A DNA stretch of 64,000 nt from Sphingobacterium hungaricum (GCF_015210005.1 NZ_MU158698.1:1063009-1127008); one strand, 5' to 3'. Positions 1 through 10,666 are shown, counted from the stretch's first letter. The notes: generated by a model not told the origin, from the sequence alone. Made by a program: numbers and translations.

Positions 1-8
1 AGATGCTA

Positions 9-869
9 TTATCTTTCGAACATCATCTCCAAAATAACTTTCCATTGATAATCATCTTTTAATTGCCAAATACGGATGTAATTAAACTTTACGGTTTTAT
101 CTTTAAAGCCAACAGTTGCTGTTCCATTGGTGTACCCAAACTCGCCACTGTAAGCGCGCCCTACTCCCGTTGGTTCTGTTTCTATAACGATACGCTCCTT
201 TTTCAGAAAATCCAACACCGCCTTCTTTCCTTCCATCTCTTGTTTCCATGGAAAGTAAAAGCGCACGTCGTCAGCCAAAAACTCATTATAACCTGTTTCA
301 GTATTTGCTTTCAGAACGGTAGAGAAAAGTTCATCCGTTTGAGTTATTATCTCTTCGCGCTGTTGTAGTCTGACTTTAGAGCGATGTTTTAAATACCAAG
401 AATCGTCTGGTTCAGAATATACCAAATCAGATTTGACACCAGTGCCATAATTTTCGACCTCTGTTCTTACATGCACTTTCCAATTCCCTTTCCGATCTCT
501 TTTCCAAACTGTCAGGTATTGCCCGTGACGTTTGACGGCACCGACTTTTTGAAATTGAAGAGGACCCGATGTGACGCCCCAGTCTAAGCTTTTTGACACG
601 ATCGCAAAATTCGGATCCCAAGTCAATATATCAGGAATGTTGGGTCTATTATCCAAATAATTAACTGCATTTACGGCAGAAGGCACGTAAAATGTGGATT
701 CCTTATCAACAATGGACTTAAAAGCCGCATGAGGATTTTCAGTTTTGGAAATATATGCTGCATTGCGATCTGCTGTAATCAGTCCACCAACTTTATCTGG
801 CAATTGAGCATTCGCGATATGTATAGAAATTGTTAAAAAAAGTATTAATAAAGTTTTATGACAGTTCAT
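9..869 (-). CDS. Secreted tandem NTF2/SnoaL-like protein of unknown function
   Basis: The 286-residue protein begins with a cleavable signal peptide (hydrophobic residues 5-20, likely cut after ANA), so it is predicted to be exported. The mature part reads as two NTF2/DUF4440-like units. The first ends near residue 140 with a 'VWKRDRKGNWKVH' strand pair, and the second ends at the C-terminus with 'IWQLKDDYQWKVI'. That W-x-I/V ending is usual for SnoaL/DUF4440 folds. The fold assignment is inferred from pattern, and no catalytic role can be read. It lies 23 bp downstream of cysS on the same strand and probably shares its transcript. The ATG at 869 is the only start that keeps the signal peptide. 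Confidence 0.75.
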   Translation of the reverse strand: MNCHKTLLILFLTISIHIANAQLPDKVGGLITADRNAAYISKTENPHAAFKSIVDKESTFYVPSAVNAVNYLDNRPNIPDILTWDPNFAIVSKSLDWGVTSGPLQFQKVGAVKRHGQYLTVWKRDRKGNWKVHVRTEVENYGTGVKSDLVYSEPDDSWYLKHRSKVRLQQREEIITQTDELFSTVLKANTETGYNEFLADDVRFYFPWKQEMEGKKAVLDFLKKERIVIETEPTGVGRAYSGEFGYTNGTATVGFKDKTVKFNYIRIWQLKDDYQWKVILEMMFER

Positions 870-892
870 TTAGCTATTTTATATGCTCACAA

Positions 893-2359
893 TCAAATCT
901 TATTCCAAAGTGTTCCGTCCTTACTATCTTTTAGCTGAATACCAATTCGAGTAAGTTCTTCACGGATACGATCTGAAGTTGTAAAGTCTTTATTTTCCTT
1001 CGCTCCGTTGCGCAATTTGATAATTACGTTCATCAAATCTTCAATATCATTAGAGGAAGAAACTTGGTCGTTCTTTAAGCCTAAAACGTCAAAAACGAAA
1101 TCATTAATCAACGATTTGATTGCATCCAAATCTGCTTTTGAAACAGTCATTTTACCATCGTAAATAGAATTGATGATGCGGACTACTTCAAATAATTCTG
1201 CAATCAATATTGGGCTGTTGAAATCATCGTCCATTGCATCTTCAAACTTTTGACGAATGGCCTTGATATTGCCTACGGATGAGCTTTTAGAAACCGTAAT
1301 TTTATCCAATAACCCTATTGCAGACATTAATCTTTTGTATCCCTTATCCGCAGCATCCAATGCTTCATTCGAAAAATCTAAGGTGCTTCGGTAATGTGCT
1401 TGCAACATAAAGAAACGAACAGACATAGGCGAATATCCGCGATTTAGCAATGGATGGTTTCCTGTAAAAAGTTCTTCTGGAAGAAAACCATTTCCTGCTG
1501 ATTTAGACATGCGTGCTCCATTAACGGTCAGCATATTTGTATGCATCCAATATTTGGCCGGAGTAGTGTGGTTACATGCTTCGGATTGTGCAATTTCGTT
1601 TGTATGGTGCGTAGCAGCCAAATCCATCCCGCCTCCATGTATATCGAATTGGTCGCCCAAATATTTTTTGCTCATTGCTGAACACTCGATATGCCATCCT
1701 GGAAATCCGACGCTCCACGGCGAAGGCCAGCGCATAATATGTTCTGGTTTTGCTTTTATCCAAAGTGCAAAATCTAAGCGTCCACGTTTTTCGTCCTGTC
1801 CGCCTAATTCTCGCGTGTTGTTCAACAAATCTTCTAAATTCCGATTTGTTAAAATCGTATAATTAAATTCCTTGACGTATTTGTCAACATCAAAATATAC
1901 CGTTCCATTGACTTCATAACCAAATCCATTATCAATGATCTGCTTGATCATTTCAATTTGCTCTGAAATGTGGCCTGTAGCCGTCGGTTCAATACTTGGC
2001 GGAATCGTGTTAAACAATCTTAATACATCATGAAAACCAATCGTATATTTCTGAACGATTTCCATTGGCTCCAATTGTTCCAATTTTGCCTTTTTAGCAA
2101 ATTTATCGTCTCCTTCGTCATTATCTCCCTCCAAATGCCCCGCATCGGTAATGTTGCGGACATAACGAACCTTGTAACCTAAATGCATGAGGTAACGGAA
2201 AATCAAATCAAACGAAACGAAAGTCCGGCAATTCCCCAAATGCACATCACTATAAACAGTAGGCCCACAAACATACATTCCGACTAAACTCGGATGAATG
2301 GGCACAAACTTTTCTTTTTTACGGGATAACGTATTGTAAACGGTTAAATTATGTTGCAT
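893..2359 (-). CDS. cysS: Cysteine--tRNA ligase
   Basis: Cytoplasmic class I aminoacyl-tRNA synthetase that charges tRNA-Cys. At 488 residues it has normal family length. The N-terminal 'MYVCGPTVYSDVHLGN' holds the first zinc cysteine and the HIGH-type signature (HLGN). 'GFPGWHIECSAMS' gives further zinc ligands, and 'ARMSKSAGN' is the KMSKS loop. A helical DALR-type anticodon region follows, and the protein ends with the 'LKDSKDGTLW' tail typical of CysRS. It lies 17 bp downstream of der and 23 bp upstream of the secreted NTF2-like gene, which suggests a der-cysS-NTF2 operon. Confidence 0.98.
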   Translation of the reverse strand: MQHNLTVYNTLSRKKEKFVPIHPSLVGMYVCGPTVYSDVHLGNCRTFVSFDLIFRYLMHLGYKVRYVRNITDAGHLEGDNDEGDDKFAKKAKLEQLEPMEIVQKYTIGFHDVLRLFNTIPPSIEPTATGHISEQIEMIKQIIDNGFGYEVNGTVYFDVDKYVKEFNYTILTNRNLEDLLNNTRELGGQDEKRGRLDFALWIKAKPEHIMRWPSPWSVGFPGWHIECSAMSKKYLGDQFDIHGGGMDLAATHHTNEIAQSEACNHTTPAKYWMHTNMLTVNGARMSKSAGNGFLPEELFTGNHPLLNRGYSPMSVRFFMLQAHYRSTLDFSNEALDAADKGYKRLMSAIGLLDKITVSKSSSVGNIKAIRQKFEDAMDDDFNSPILIAELFEVVRIINSIYDGKMTVSKADLDAIKSLINDFVFDVLGLKNDQVSSSNDIEDLMNVIIKLRNGAKENKDFTTSDRIREELTRIGIQLKDSKDGTLWNKI

Positions 2360-2376
2360 AAAATTAGATGTGCGAC

Positions 2377-3678
2377 TTATTTTTGTCTAAAATATATTTG
2401 AATTGGAACTCCTTTAAAATCAAAATTTTCACGCAATTTGTTTTCGATGAAACGTTTGTATGAATCTTTGACATATTGAGGAAGATTACAGAAAAATGCA
2501 AACATTGGAGATCTTCCTGGAATCTGAGTGACATATTTAATTTTGATGTATTTACCTTTTGTTGCTGGTGGCGGATTGTTTTCAATAATCGCTAGCATCA
2601 CATCGTTTAATTTTGAAGTAGGGATTTTTTTGGTTTTATTCTGAAACACTTCCATTGCAACTTCAACGGTTTTGAAAATACGCTGTTTCTCCGTAACAGA
2701 TGTAAAAAGAATTGGAACATCTACAAAAGGAGCAATTTTCTCCTTAATTTTTGCTTCAAATTCTTTAATGGTTTTATGATCTTTTTCAATCATATCCCAT
2801 TTATTCACAAGAATAACAATTCCCTTTTTATTTTTTTCTGCTAAATGAAAGATATTGATGTCTTGAGATTCAATTCCATCATTCGCATCAATCATTAGAA
2901 GCACAACATCAGAATCTTCAAGCGCCTTAATTGTACGCATTACTGAATAAAATTCGATGTTCTCGCTTACTTTGGCTTTTTTACGCATTCCCGCTGTATC
3001 AATCAACAAGAATTCATGGCCAAATTGGTTGTAATGAATGCGGATAGAGTCACGCGTTGTACCTGCAATATCAGTTACAATATTACGCTCATGGCCCAAT
3101 AATGCATTTGTTAAAGAAGATTTTCCAACATTTGGTCTTCCTACGATTGTGAATTTTGGCAATTCAGTTTCATCCTCTTCTTCTACTTCAAAATGGGAAA
3201 CAACATCATCCAACAATTCACCAGTACCCGAACCTGTTGCAGACGAAATATTGTAGATTTCTCCTAATCCAAATCCGTAGAATTCTGCCGAATCATTATG
3301 CAGTTTGGCATGGTCAACTTTGTTGGCTACTACATAAACAGGCTTTTTGCTTCGGCGCAATAAGTTTGCAATCTCATCATCTAAATCGGTGATGCCCGTG
3401 GTCACGTCGACCATAAAAATAATAACTGATGCTTCATCGATAGCGATATGCACCTGTTCACGGATAGCCGCCTCGAATACGTCATCCGATCCGTGTACAA
3501 AACCACCCGTATCGATTACTGTGAACCGTTTACCGATCCATTCAGCTTCTCCATAATGGCGATCGCGTGTTACGCCACTAAAATCATCTACAATTGCTTT
3601 GCGACTTTCAGTTAAACGATTATATAATGTAGATTTTCCGACGTTTGGTCTCCCAACAATTGCAACTATATTTGCCAT
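2377..3678 (-). CDS. der: Ribosome biogenesis GTPase Der (EngA)
   Basis: Double-GTPase needed for assembly of the 50S subunit. Two complete G domains are visible: [14 protein letters not shown] and NKVD in the first half, and [14 protein letters not shown] and NKWD in the second. A KH-like C-terminal domain of about 120 residues follows. I place the start at the ATG at 3678 (protein [11 protein letters not shown]..., 433 residues), because Der proteins begin directly at the first G domain. The reading frame stays open upstream to 3750, but that stretch overlaps the likely promoter at 3738-3745. First gene of the probable der-cysS operon. Confidence 0.97.
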   Translation of the reverse strand: MANIVAIVGRPNVGKSTLYNRLTESRKAIVDDFSGVTRDRHYGEAEWIGKRFTVIDTGGFVHGSDDVFEAAIREQVHIAIDEASVIIFMVDVTTGITDLDDEIANLLRRSKKPVYVVANKVDHAKLHNDSAEFYGFGLGEIYNISSATGSGTGELLDDVVSHFEVEEEDETELPKFTIVGRPNVGKSSLTNALLGHERNIVTDIAGTTRDSIRIHYNQFGHEFLLIDTAGMRKKAKVSENIEFYSVMRTIKALEDSDVVLLMIDANDGIESQDINIFHLAEKNKKGIVILVNKWDMIEKDHKTIKEFEAKIKEKIAPFVDVPILFTSVTEKQRIFKTVEVAMEVFQNKTKKIPTSKLNDVMLAIIENNPPPATKGKYIKIKYVTQIPGRSPMFAFFCNLPQYVKDSYKRFIENKLRENFDFKGVPIQIYFRQK

Positions 3679-3737
3679 AATGTATACCTTTTGCGTTACC
3701 TCACGGCAACTTAAATTTAAATTCTTATATAAGGTGA

Positions 3738-3745
3738 CAAAGTTA
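3738..3745 (-). promoter_or_regulatory. Candidate -7 box upstream of der
   Basis: The minus strand reads TAACTTTG, an exact match to the Bacteroidota -7 consensus TAnnTTTG, 59 bp before the der ATG. No convincing -33 element is seen at the normal spacing, so this rests on the -7 match alone. Confidence 0.5.
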
Positions 3746-3777
3746 CACAAATGCGGTGGGATTTGTGTATAAATAAC

Positions 3778-3802
3778 AAAAGGAAACTTTTGGTTTCCTT
3801 TT
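3778..3802 (-). terminator. Terminator downstream of susD
   Basis: A 10-bp stem (AAAAGGAAAC with its complement) around a 5-nt loop is followed by TTTTG on the minus strand, just after the susD stop. It separates the susCD unit from the der operon. Confidence 0.7.
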
Positions 3803-3815
3803 GTCGTATTAAGTA

Positions 3816-5411
3816 TTAGTAATTTGCATTTTGGGTAATCGCGCCTTTACTGTTATCGATGACGCTTTGCGGTATCGGCCAAAAGTAATTTTTCGCTGGA
3901 TCGAACGTTCTGTTCTCAACAGTATTTCTTTCTGTCGAAGTATAGGTCACAGCTCCGGTTGTCTGGTTAACAGTCCCTGATTTAAATGTTCCCTGTACAG
4001 GCAATTTCATAACTACCTCCGCGGTTTTCCAACGGACTAAATCAAAAAATCGTCTTCCTTCGCCAGCAAGCTCAACTCTCAGTTCATTTCTAACTAATTT
4101 CTGAAGAGGGGCTTTTGAGTTATAAACAGCTTGATCGACATCTGGCAATCCAGCTCTATTTCTTACAAGATTCAAGTTGCTGTAAACTGAATTGTCTATT
4201 TTATCTGCTTCAATCTTCGCTTCAGCATTTAACAACAAGATTTCTGCATAACGCTGCACAATGATGTTGCTTCCTACATTCCAAACATTTGCGAAACTTT
4301 TCGGGCTTTGAATGTATTTTTTAAAGTTGTAGCCTGTTTTCGATGCATTGTCTTTCCCTTGAGAATAATCATCTGAACTTGGGCTCAATGGATCATGGTA
4401 TTTATCTGCATACAATTGTCCAGGATAAACAACCGTTTTTGTTAAGCGAGAATCTCTATTCACATATGGATTAGTAGCCAAATATCCAGAAGATGCTTCA
4501 TCAATAAATTTACCAGCCGCTGTTTGGTATGCATCTACCAAATTTTGCGTGGGAACGATGGATCCCCAACCTCCCAAACTATTTGGTAAAATAACTCCCA
4601 GATTTGTGTATCCTTGAATGTTTTCAATGTATTGAACATCGCTTAAAATCTCGGCGTTATTTTCATTTGAGATTTCAAATAATCCAGCATAGTCTGCAAA
4701 CAGGCTATATTGGCCAAGTCCAATGATTTCGTCAGTGACCCGAATAACATCATCATGCTTATTTTGGTAAGCCAAAGCCCTTGCTTTAAATCCTAATGCC
4801 GCACCTTTTGTGAAGCGCCCTTTGTCTGCTGCGCCATAAGTTAATGGCAAATCCGCAGCGGCTTCCGTCAATTCAACAACAACAAAATCTAATATCTCCT
4901 GCTGTGTGTTGGATTCCTGAAGAGTTTCATCCAAAGGCAAAACCTTAGTCACCAAAGGAACATTTTTAAATAAAATGGCTAAATCCAAGTAGCGATACGC
5001 ACGGATAACCCTTGCTTCTGCAATGTATCGTTTCTTAGTGCTTTCATTCATCTCGGCTTTCGTAATGTTTTCTAGAAACCAATTTGCTTTTCTGATGGTC
5101 ACGTAAGAAAAACGGCCTCCCGCAGCACCTGATGCTGTAGGCGTTGCTGTACCATTTCCTAAAGCTTGATAGCCTTCATGCGCATGGTAATTGAATGCAT
5201 TATCAGAAACACAATCTAAATAAAAAACGTAATCGCCAGCTTCCCAACCATTGTATACACCTGTCAAAGCTTGTGTAGCTTCTTTTTCGGATGTAAGGAA
5301 TGAGCCGTTATCGTTGAACTGGTCTTTGTATTGCTGATCTAAAAAATCTTTATCGCAAGATGTAAATAGAGCAGTACTGGATAATAATATAATAGGAATA
5401 ATGTTTCTCAT
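3816..5411 (-). CDS. RagB/SusD family outer-membrane nutrient-binding lipoprotein
   Basis: Surface lipoprotein partner of the SusC-like porin, binding the substrate before TonB-dependent import. The 531-residue protein has a lipoprotein signal peptide ending in 'FTSCDKDFL', with the lipid-modified Cys at about residue 19. The N-terminal helical '[12 protein letters not shown]' region and the C-terminal '[15 protein letters not shown]' and '[10 protein letters not shown]' segments are hallmarks of SusD proteins. It starts 4 bp after the SusC stop. The ligand cannot be read from the sequence, and no glycosidase or regulator lies nearby to suggest one. Confidence 0.96.
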   Translation of the reverse strand: MRNIIPIILLSSTALFTSCDKDFLDQQYKDQFNDNGSFLTSEKEATQALTGVYNGWEAGDYVFYLDCVSDNAFNYHAHEGYQALGNGTATPTASGAAGGRFSYVTIRKANWFLENITKAEMNESTKKRYIAEARVIRAYRYLDLAILFKNVPLVTKVLPLDETLQESNTQQEILDFVVVELTEAAADLPLTYGAADKGRFTKGAALGFKARALAYQNKHDDVIRVTDEIIGLGQYSLFADYAGLFEISNENNAEILSDVQYIENIQGYTNLGVILPNSLGGWGSIVPTQNLVDAYQTAAGKFIDEASSGYLATNPYVNRDSRLTKTVVYPGQLYADKYHDPLSPSSDDYSQGKDNASKTGYNFKKYIQSPKSFANVWNVGSNIIVQRYAEILLLNAEAKIEADKIDNSVYSNLNLVRNRAGLPDVDQAVYNSKAPLQKLVRNELRVELAGEGRRFFDLVRWKTAEVVMKLPVQGTFKSGTVNQTTGAVTYTSTERNTVENRTFDPAKNYFWPIPQSVIDNSKGAITQNANY

Positions 5412-5415
5412 TTGA

Positions 5416-8400
5416 CTAAAAATTAATGTTTAACCCCAATGTATTTGTCTTTACTTGTGGGTAGAAGTTACCTCTAGAATCTGCTGGGGCTTCCGGGTCA
5501 AACCCTTTGGCAAAACCTGTAAATGTCAGTAAGTTCTGTCCAGAGTAATAAACTTTTAAGCCTTTCAATCCTATTCTGTCTAAAACCTGCTGACTGAAAC
5601 TGTAACCCAAGGTCACATTTTTCATCCTGACATAACTTGCATCCTGTACCCAAAAATCAGAAACATAAGATTCAGCTTTGTTTTGGTTCCAAGCTGTCAA
5701 AGCTCTTGGGAATTGTCCATTTGGATTTTCTGTTGCATGCCAGCGGTCCAAATACATGGTAGACGGTTTATCCGAACCTGAGATATTACCTACAGATTCA
5801 CCCCATAAATAACCTTGCACATCTGCTGCTCCTTGAAAGAATACATTCAAATCAAAATTCTTATATGAAGCACCCAAGTTTAACCCAAACATATATTTTG
5901 GGTCCGGAGAACCTAAAAACACGCGGTCATTTCCATCAATTTTATTGTCGCCATTCTGGTCTTTGTAGATTAAGTCACCAGCACCAACATTGTTGTTGAC
6001 ACCTGTAACGCCACTATTCATATATTCTTCATCTGATTGATAAATTCCTGTTGTTTCATAACCGAAATACGAACGGATTGGCAAACCTTGTTGATACACG
6101 TAAAATGTATTGTAGGCCTCAGGAGCAGAACTTTTCCATTGCATAATTTTATTGTTCACATAAGAAGCATTTGCCGAGATGGAATAAGAAAAATCATTAA
6201 TTGAATTTCTATAATTTACCTGAAGCTCTACCCCATTGTTACTGATTGAGCCTGCATTTTGATAAGGCGTTGGTAAACCAAAAATAATCGGAACAGGCAA
6301 TTGCAATAAAATATCATTGGTAGTCCGCTCAAAATAATCCAATGAGATATCTATTTTTTGTTGTTTCAATGATAAATCTAAACCAATGTTCCAGCTATCT
6401 GTCGTTTCCCATTTTATGTTTTCATTGGAAGAATTGGTCACCGCAATACCTGTTTGCAATGCATTTCCGAATGGGTAATTGTTATTTGAAGAAATAGAAT
6501 AAATTGCTGGATAGAAATTTTCTTCTCCGCCAACACTTAAATCTTGATTTCCTAAACGTCCCCAGCCTCCTCTAAATTTAACTTCTTGAAAAACGGATGA
6601 AAGTCCAGATTCTTGGAAGAAGGATTCTTGAGAAACTCTCCAGCCTAAAGAGAAGGAAGGAAACATTCCCCATCTATTTTGTGGCAAGAATCGAGAAGAA
6701 CCATCGTAACGGATATTTCCCTCTACTAAATATTTGTTATCAAATGCATAATTTAAACGCCCAAAATAAGACCTCAAATTTACTTGCGCAGCACCGCCCG
6801 TAGCAGTTTGTCCTTCCGCACTTCCCAAATCCAGTTCTGGATAATCATGATTCAAGAAATTATTTCTGAAACCTGTTGATGAATCTCTTCTGAATGCTTC
6901 TTGCATGTAACCTGCTAAAACACCAAAATTATGCATGCCTATTTCTTTCTTGTATTCCAAAATAGATTGAAGCGTTAAGCGTTCGGACTTGAAGTTATAC
7001 TCTGTTAAATTTGTAGTCCCTTGAAGAACGGTCGGGTTTCCGGTTAGGTAATCGTAGTACTGGATATTCTTAACAAATTTTGTCGAAATATTATCAATTG
7101 GCTGAAAACCTACAACTTGTTTGAAAGTCAATCCATCCAAAATTTTATATTCTGCAGTTGCATTGATGATGGTATGTTTTTTTATCAAATTATCATCTGC
7201 GCCTAAATCCATCCATGCAATCGGATTCCCATCTCCATAGTAACCATATACTCCATTGGAATATTTGTAGGGAATGAAGGAAGGGATACGGTAAGTCTGT
7301 CTAAAAATCTGTGCCATATCGCCTGTGTAGGGATTAATCGGCTCTCTTTGATTTTCATAGTTATAGGCAATACCAAAATTCAAGCTCAGTCGGTCAGTAA
7401 TCTGAGCGTCGATATTGGTTCTGAAGTTATATCGTTTTGCGCGCGCAATATCAATCACACCCTGCTGGTCTAAGTACCCGAATGATGACATAAATTTAAC
7501 ATGCTCCGTTCCGCCCAAAACCTGAAGATTATGGTTTTGTTGCAGGCCGTTTTGATTGTATAGCAATCCCAACCAATCCGTATCAGGATATTTATCCAAA
7601 TCCGAACCTGTACGGAATGCTTCTAGTGCCGTTTCATCATAGATGGCCGCTTTACCCTCGTTAACTAATGCTTCGTTAAGCAAACGCGCATGGTCGTACG
7701 AACGCAAATATTCAGGCAGACGAGTTGGGTCTTGAATACCTACATAACCGCTGTAGTTCAAAATTGGTCTTCCCGTTCCGCCTCTTTTTGTGGTCACCAA
7801 AATAACACCGTTCGCAGCTTTTGACCCATAAATCGCTGCACTCGAAGCATCTTTCAGTACGGATACATTCTCGATGTCATTTGGATTAATGTTATCCATG
7901 GAACTTTCGATACCATCAACGATAACCAAAGGACTAGAATTGTTGATTGTTCCTACTCCCCTCACACGGATGGTTCCGCCATCTTTACCCGGCTGACCCG
8001 AGTTCTGCATGATGGTTACGCCTGAAAACTTTCCTTGCAAAGCTGTGGAAACATTCGTAATCGGTCTATTCTCTAAATCTTTGGCAGAAATACTTTGTAC
8101 CGCGCCCGTTAAGTTCACTTTCTTTTGCGTTCCGAATCCGACAACAACAACTTCATCGATGGATTGGTCGCTCGTAACCAATTCAAAATTAACCGTAGAA
8201 CCGGCAATTAATTTCTCTTGGTATTCATAACCTAAAATCTCAACAGTCAGTGTTTGTCCAACTTTAGCATTTAGATTAAAATCTCCCGACTCATTGGTTG
8301 AGGTTGCAACCGTCGGCTCTTCTTTAATTCTTACCGTAGCACCAACGACAGGTTTCCCTTCGCTAAGCACTTTTCCAGAAATCGTTTCTTGGTTTTTGAC

Positions 8401-8520
8401 TGAAAATTTTATCTCTACTTTCGCATCAGCATGACTGATTAGCGGAACGGACAACAGGAAGGAAGAAATTAAAAATAATGATTTACGCAAAACTAGTACG
8501 TTTGTAAATCTTTTGTTCAT
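5416..8520 (-). CDS. SusC/RagA family TonB-linked outer membrane protein
   Basis: Large TonB-dependent transporter (1034 residues) that imports oligomers bound by the adjacent SusD. In order: signal peptide (to about residue 33), carboxypeptidase-D-regulatory-like domain ('ISGKVLSEGKPVVGATV', about 45-125), TonB box region 'DEVVVVGFGTQKK', plug domain with 'IRVRGVGTINNSSPL' and 'SSAAIYGSKAANGVI', then a beta-barrel ending in 'TNTLGLNINF'. No N-terminal signalling extension is present, so direct anti-sigma control is not indicated. No regulator gene adjoins the pair. Confidence 0.97.
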   Translation of the reverse strand: MNKRFTNVLVLRKSLFLISSFLLSVPLISHADAKVEIKFSVKNQETISGKVLSEGKPVVGATVRIKEEPTVATSTNESGDFNLNAKVGQTLTVEILGYEYQEKLIAGSTVNFELVTSDQSIDEVVVVGFGTQKKVNLTGAVQSISAKDLENRPITNVSTALQGKFSGVTIMQNSGQPGKDGGTIRVRGVGTINNSSPLVIVDGIESSMDNINPNDIENVSVLKDASSAAIYGSKAANGVILVTTKRGGTGRPILNYSGYVGIQDPTRLPEYLRSYDHARLLNEALVNEGKAAIYDETALEAFRTGSDLDKYPDTDWLGLLYNQNGLQQNHNLQVLGGTEHVKFMSSFGYLDQQGVIDIARAKRYNFRTNIDAQITDRLSLNFGIAYNYENQREPINPYTGDMAQIFRQTYRIPSFIPYKYSNGVYGYYGDGNPIAWMDLGADDNLIKKHTIINATAEYKILDGLTFKQVVGFQPIDNISTKFVKNIQYYDYLTGNPTVLQGTTNLTEYNFKSERLTLQSILEYKKEIGMHNFGVLAGYMQEAFRRDSSTGFRNNFLNHDYPELDLGSAEGQTATGGAAQVNLRSYFGRLNYAFDNKYLVEGNIRYDGSSRFLPQNRWGMFPSFSLGWRVSQESFFQESGLSSVFQEVKFRGGWGRLGNQDLSVGGEENFYPAIYSISSNNNYPFGNALQTGIAVTNSSNENIKWETTDSWNIGLDLSLKQQKIDISLDYFERTTNDILLQLPVPIIFGLPTPYQNAGSISNNGVELQVNYRNSINDFSYSISANASYVNNKIMQWKSSAPEAYNTFYVYQQGLPIRSYFGYETTGIYQSDEEYMNSGVTGVNNNVGAGDLIYKDQNGDNKIDGNDRVFLGSPDPKYMFGLNLGASYKNFDLNVFFQGAADVQGYLWGESVGNISGSDKPSTMYLDRWHATENPNGQFPRALTAWNQNKAESYVSDFWVQDASYVRMKNVTLGYSFSQQVLDRIGLKGLKVYYSGQNLLTFTGFAKGFDPEAPADSRGNFYPQVKTNTLGLNINF

Positions 8521-8627
8521 AAGCAGTATTTATTACGGATTTAAGTAAATTTTGACCAAGTAAGAAAAAATTAACTAAAATTCAAAACACCGCTTTAACG
8601 AAATCGATTGCGCGATTATTTTAACAA

Positions 8628-8650
8628 TTGGTTAACAACAACTTAACCAA
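8628..8650. other. Perfect inverted repeat upstream of susC
   Basis: TTGGTTAA and TTAACCAA flank the 7-nt centre CAACAAC. The element lies about 110 bp before the susC start and 16 bp after the EamA-transporter stop. Neither side has a T-tract, so an operator is more likely than a terminator; the regulator is unknown. Confidence 0.4.
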
Positions 8651-8665
8651 ATCAGATTATAACAA

Positions 8666-9571
8666 TTAAATTGTATTATTTTTTTTGAGGAGCGCGTTTG
8701 AAAATTTCCCTTTCAAATACGGATATAAAAATACTGCGCCTAACACCACAATCGCTCCAACATAAAAGCCTGTACTCATTGTTTCTCGATGTCCGAAAAT
8801 AAGCAAGGCAAGAATAATTCCATAGACAGGTTCCATATTTGTAGTCAAGGCAACTGTAAAAGCACTGAGCTCTTTCATGACCGCGACCCCTAAAACATAG
8901 GCCAAAGCCGTGCAGACAATCCCCAAAATCAGCAAATAAAACCAATCTTTCGAACTCAGAATCAACTGTTCATTAAAACCTCCAGTCACCGACATGATTA
9001 AGCTGACAACGATAAAAGCGCCAATCATTTCATAAAAAGTGATTTTTGAAGGACTGTCTTTTTTTACCATTCGGGCATTAAAGATAGAAAATAGGCTCGC
9101 GCATAATGAACACAAAAGCCCGTAAATAATCCCCCATTTGTATTGAATTTCAAATTTGAAGATTAGATAAATCCCAAAAATTATGACGACGCCAATTCCT
9201 AAATCAGTAACCGATATTCGCTTTTTATTGATAATGGGCTCTAAAATTGCGGTGAATAAGGTGACGGATGATAAGGTCACTAAGGTTACCGAAACAGTGG
9301 ATATTTTGATTGAATGAAAAAACAAAACCCAATGCAATCCCACAAGAACGCCAACGAGCAAATACTGCACAAGTTGAGTTTTTGTGACGTGAAGGGATTT
9401 GTTGCGAAATTTAAAATACAATAGCAAAGCAAGTCCGGCAATCAATACGCGGTACCACACCAAATGCAATGCGGAGACAGATATGAGTTCCCCAAGAACT
9501 CCAGTGAAGCCCCAGATTAGAACCGTAAGATGAAGAATTAAAATATTACGGTTAAAGGTGATTTTTTGCAT
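8666..9571 (-). CDS. EamA/DMT family transporter
   Basis: Inner-membrane protein of 301 residues with about ten hydrophobic segments arranged as two EamA repeats. The first contains 'WGFTGVLGELI' and 'LLVGVLVGLHWVLFFHSI'; the second contains 'LLILGIVCTALAYVLGVAVM' and 'EPVYGIILALLIFG'. This is the drug/metabolite transporter pattern. The substrate is not predictable; many family members export amino acids or metabolites. Its start is 3 bp after the stop of the LptF/G-type gene, so it is probably the third gene of a tgt-permease-EamA operon. Confidence 0.92.
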   Translation of the reverse strand: MQKITFNRNILILHLTVLIWGFTGVLGELISVSALHLVWYRVLIAGLALLLYFKFRNKSLHVTKTQLVQYLLVGVLVGLHWVLFFHSIKISTVSVTLVTLSSVTLFTAILEPIINKKRISVTDLGIGVVIIFGIYLIFKFEIQYKWGIIYGLLCSLCASLFSIFNARMVKKDSPSKITFYEMIGAFIVVSLIMSVTGGFNEQLILSSKDWFYLLILGIVCTALAYVLGVAVMKELSAFTVALTTNMEPVYGIILALLIFGHRETMSTGFYVGAIVVLGAVFLYPYLKGKFSNALLKKNNTI

Positions 9572-9574
9572 TTG

Positions 9575-10657
9575 CTATTTAGGTGCTTTTAAAATAAGTA
9601 TGATTCCTAAAATAAGAAATAACACATTCGGTATCAACACCGAAATTAAGGGGTCTAGGCCACCCTTCAGCGAAAACATGCTGGAGAATCGTTCCAAAAC
9701 GATGTAGGCACAGCTCAATGCAATCCCGATTCCGAGACTCACACCGATACCTCCGCGCACTTTTTTGGACGATAATGCAACTCCAATCAAGGTGAGGATA
9801 AACGCAGAAAATGGATTGATGTACCGTTTGTATTTCTCTAACAACAGTTCGTTCATCATTCCGGTTCCCCGGATTTCTTCTTTTTCAATCCGCTGATTAA
9901 GCTCACGCGTATCCATCGCTGTAAAAATATTTTCATAAGCTTCGAAATCCTTTGGAAGCATGTCTAAGGTCGTATCCCTCGAAGCGCCCTTTTCCATCTC
10001 TTCATTCAAGCCATTGATTTTCCGATTGGTATAATTTTCAATCTTCCATTTCGTACTTACAGAATCCCAGGTAATGCGGTCAGCCATCAGCTTTTCAGTC
10101 AGGTTGTCGCCATCGAATTTCTCTAACACAAAATTATAACCGATGCCTCTTTTGGTATCAAAATTATCAATGTAAACGTAACTATTGGAATCAATCTGCA
10201 TGTGCGTAGATTGAGCAGTTGTGCTTACTTTATTCGGTTTTACGTATACGTTTTCGAACTGAACCTTTACCTTATTGGTATAGGGAATAATGTATAAATT
10301 GGAAACAAAACTAAACACAAATATTAACCCTGCCGAGAATAAATAGGGCCTTAACATGCGATAGAAACTCATTCCGCCACTTAAAATCGGAACAATTTCG
10401 GTCTGGTCAGCCATTTTAGAGGTAAAGAAAATGACGGCAATAAAATTGAACAGAGGCGTTAGCATGTTGATGAAAAAAGGCAAACTTCCTAAGGCGTAAT
10501 ACTCCAAAAACACTTTGGAAAATGGTGCTTTATACTTTAGAAAGTCATCAATCTTTTCGGACATATCGAAAATCACAATAACAATACAGAAGATAGCCAC
10601 GGTAAAAATAAACGTGGTTAAGTATTTTTTTATGATGTACCAATCGATGATTCCCAT
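9575..10657 (-). CDS. LptF/LptG (YjgP/YjgQ) family permease
   Basis: Putative transmembrane subunit of the ABC machinery that extracts lipopolysaccharide from the inner membrane. The 360-residue protein has the family layout: three N-terminal membrane helices ('YLTTFIFTVAIFCIVIVIF', then two more to about residue 125), a periplasmic beta-jellyroll domain (about 130-265), and three C-terminal helices. Whether it is LptF or LptG cannot be settled from sequence alone. It is 9 bp downstream of tgt, a pairing consistent with co-transcription. Confidence 0.93.
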   Translation of the reverse strand: MGIIDWYIIKKYLTTFIFTVAIFCIVIVIFDMSEKIDDFLKYKAPFSKVFLEYYALGSLPFFINMLTPLFNFIAVIFFTSKMADQTEIVPILSGGMSFYRMLRPYLFSAGLIFVFSFVSNLYIIPYTNKVKVQFENVYVKPNKVSTTAQSTHMQIDSNSYVYIDNFDTKRGIGYNFVLEKFDGDNLTEKLMADRITWDSVSTKWKIENYTNRKINGLNEEMEKGASRDTTLDMLPKDFEAYENIFTAMDTRELNQRIEKEEIRGTGMMNELLLEKYKRYINPFSAFILTLIGVALSSKKVRGGIGVSLGIGIALSCAYIVLERFSSMFSLKGGLDPLISVLIPNVLFLILGIILILKAPK

Positions 10658-10666
10658 AAAATTCTT

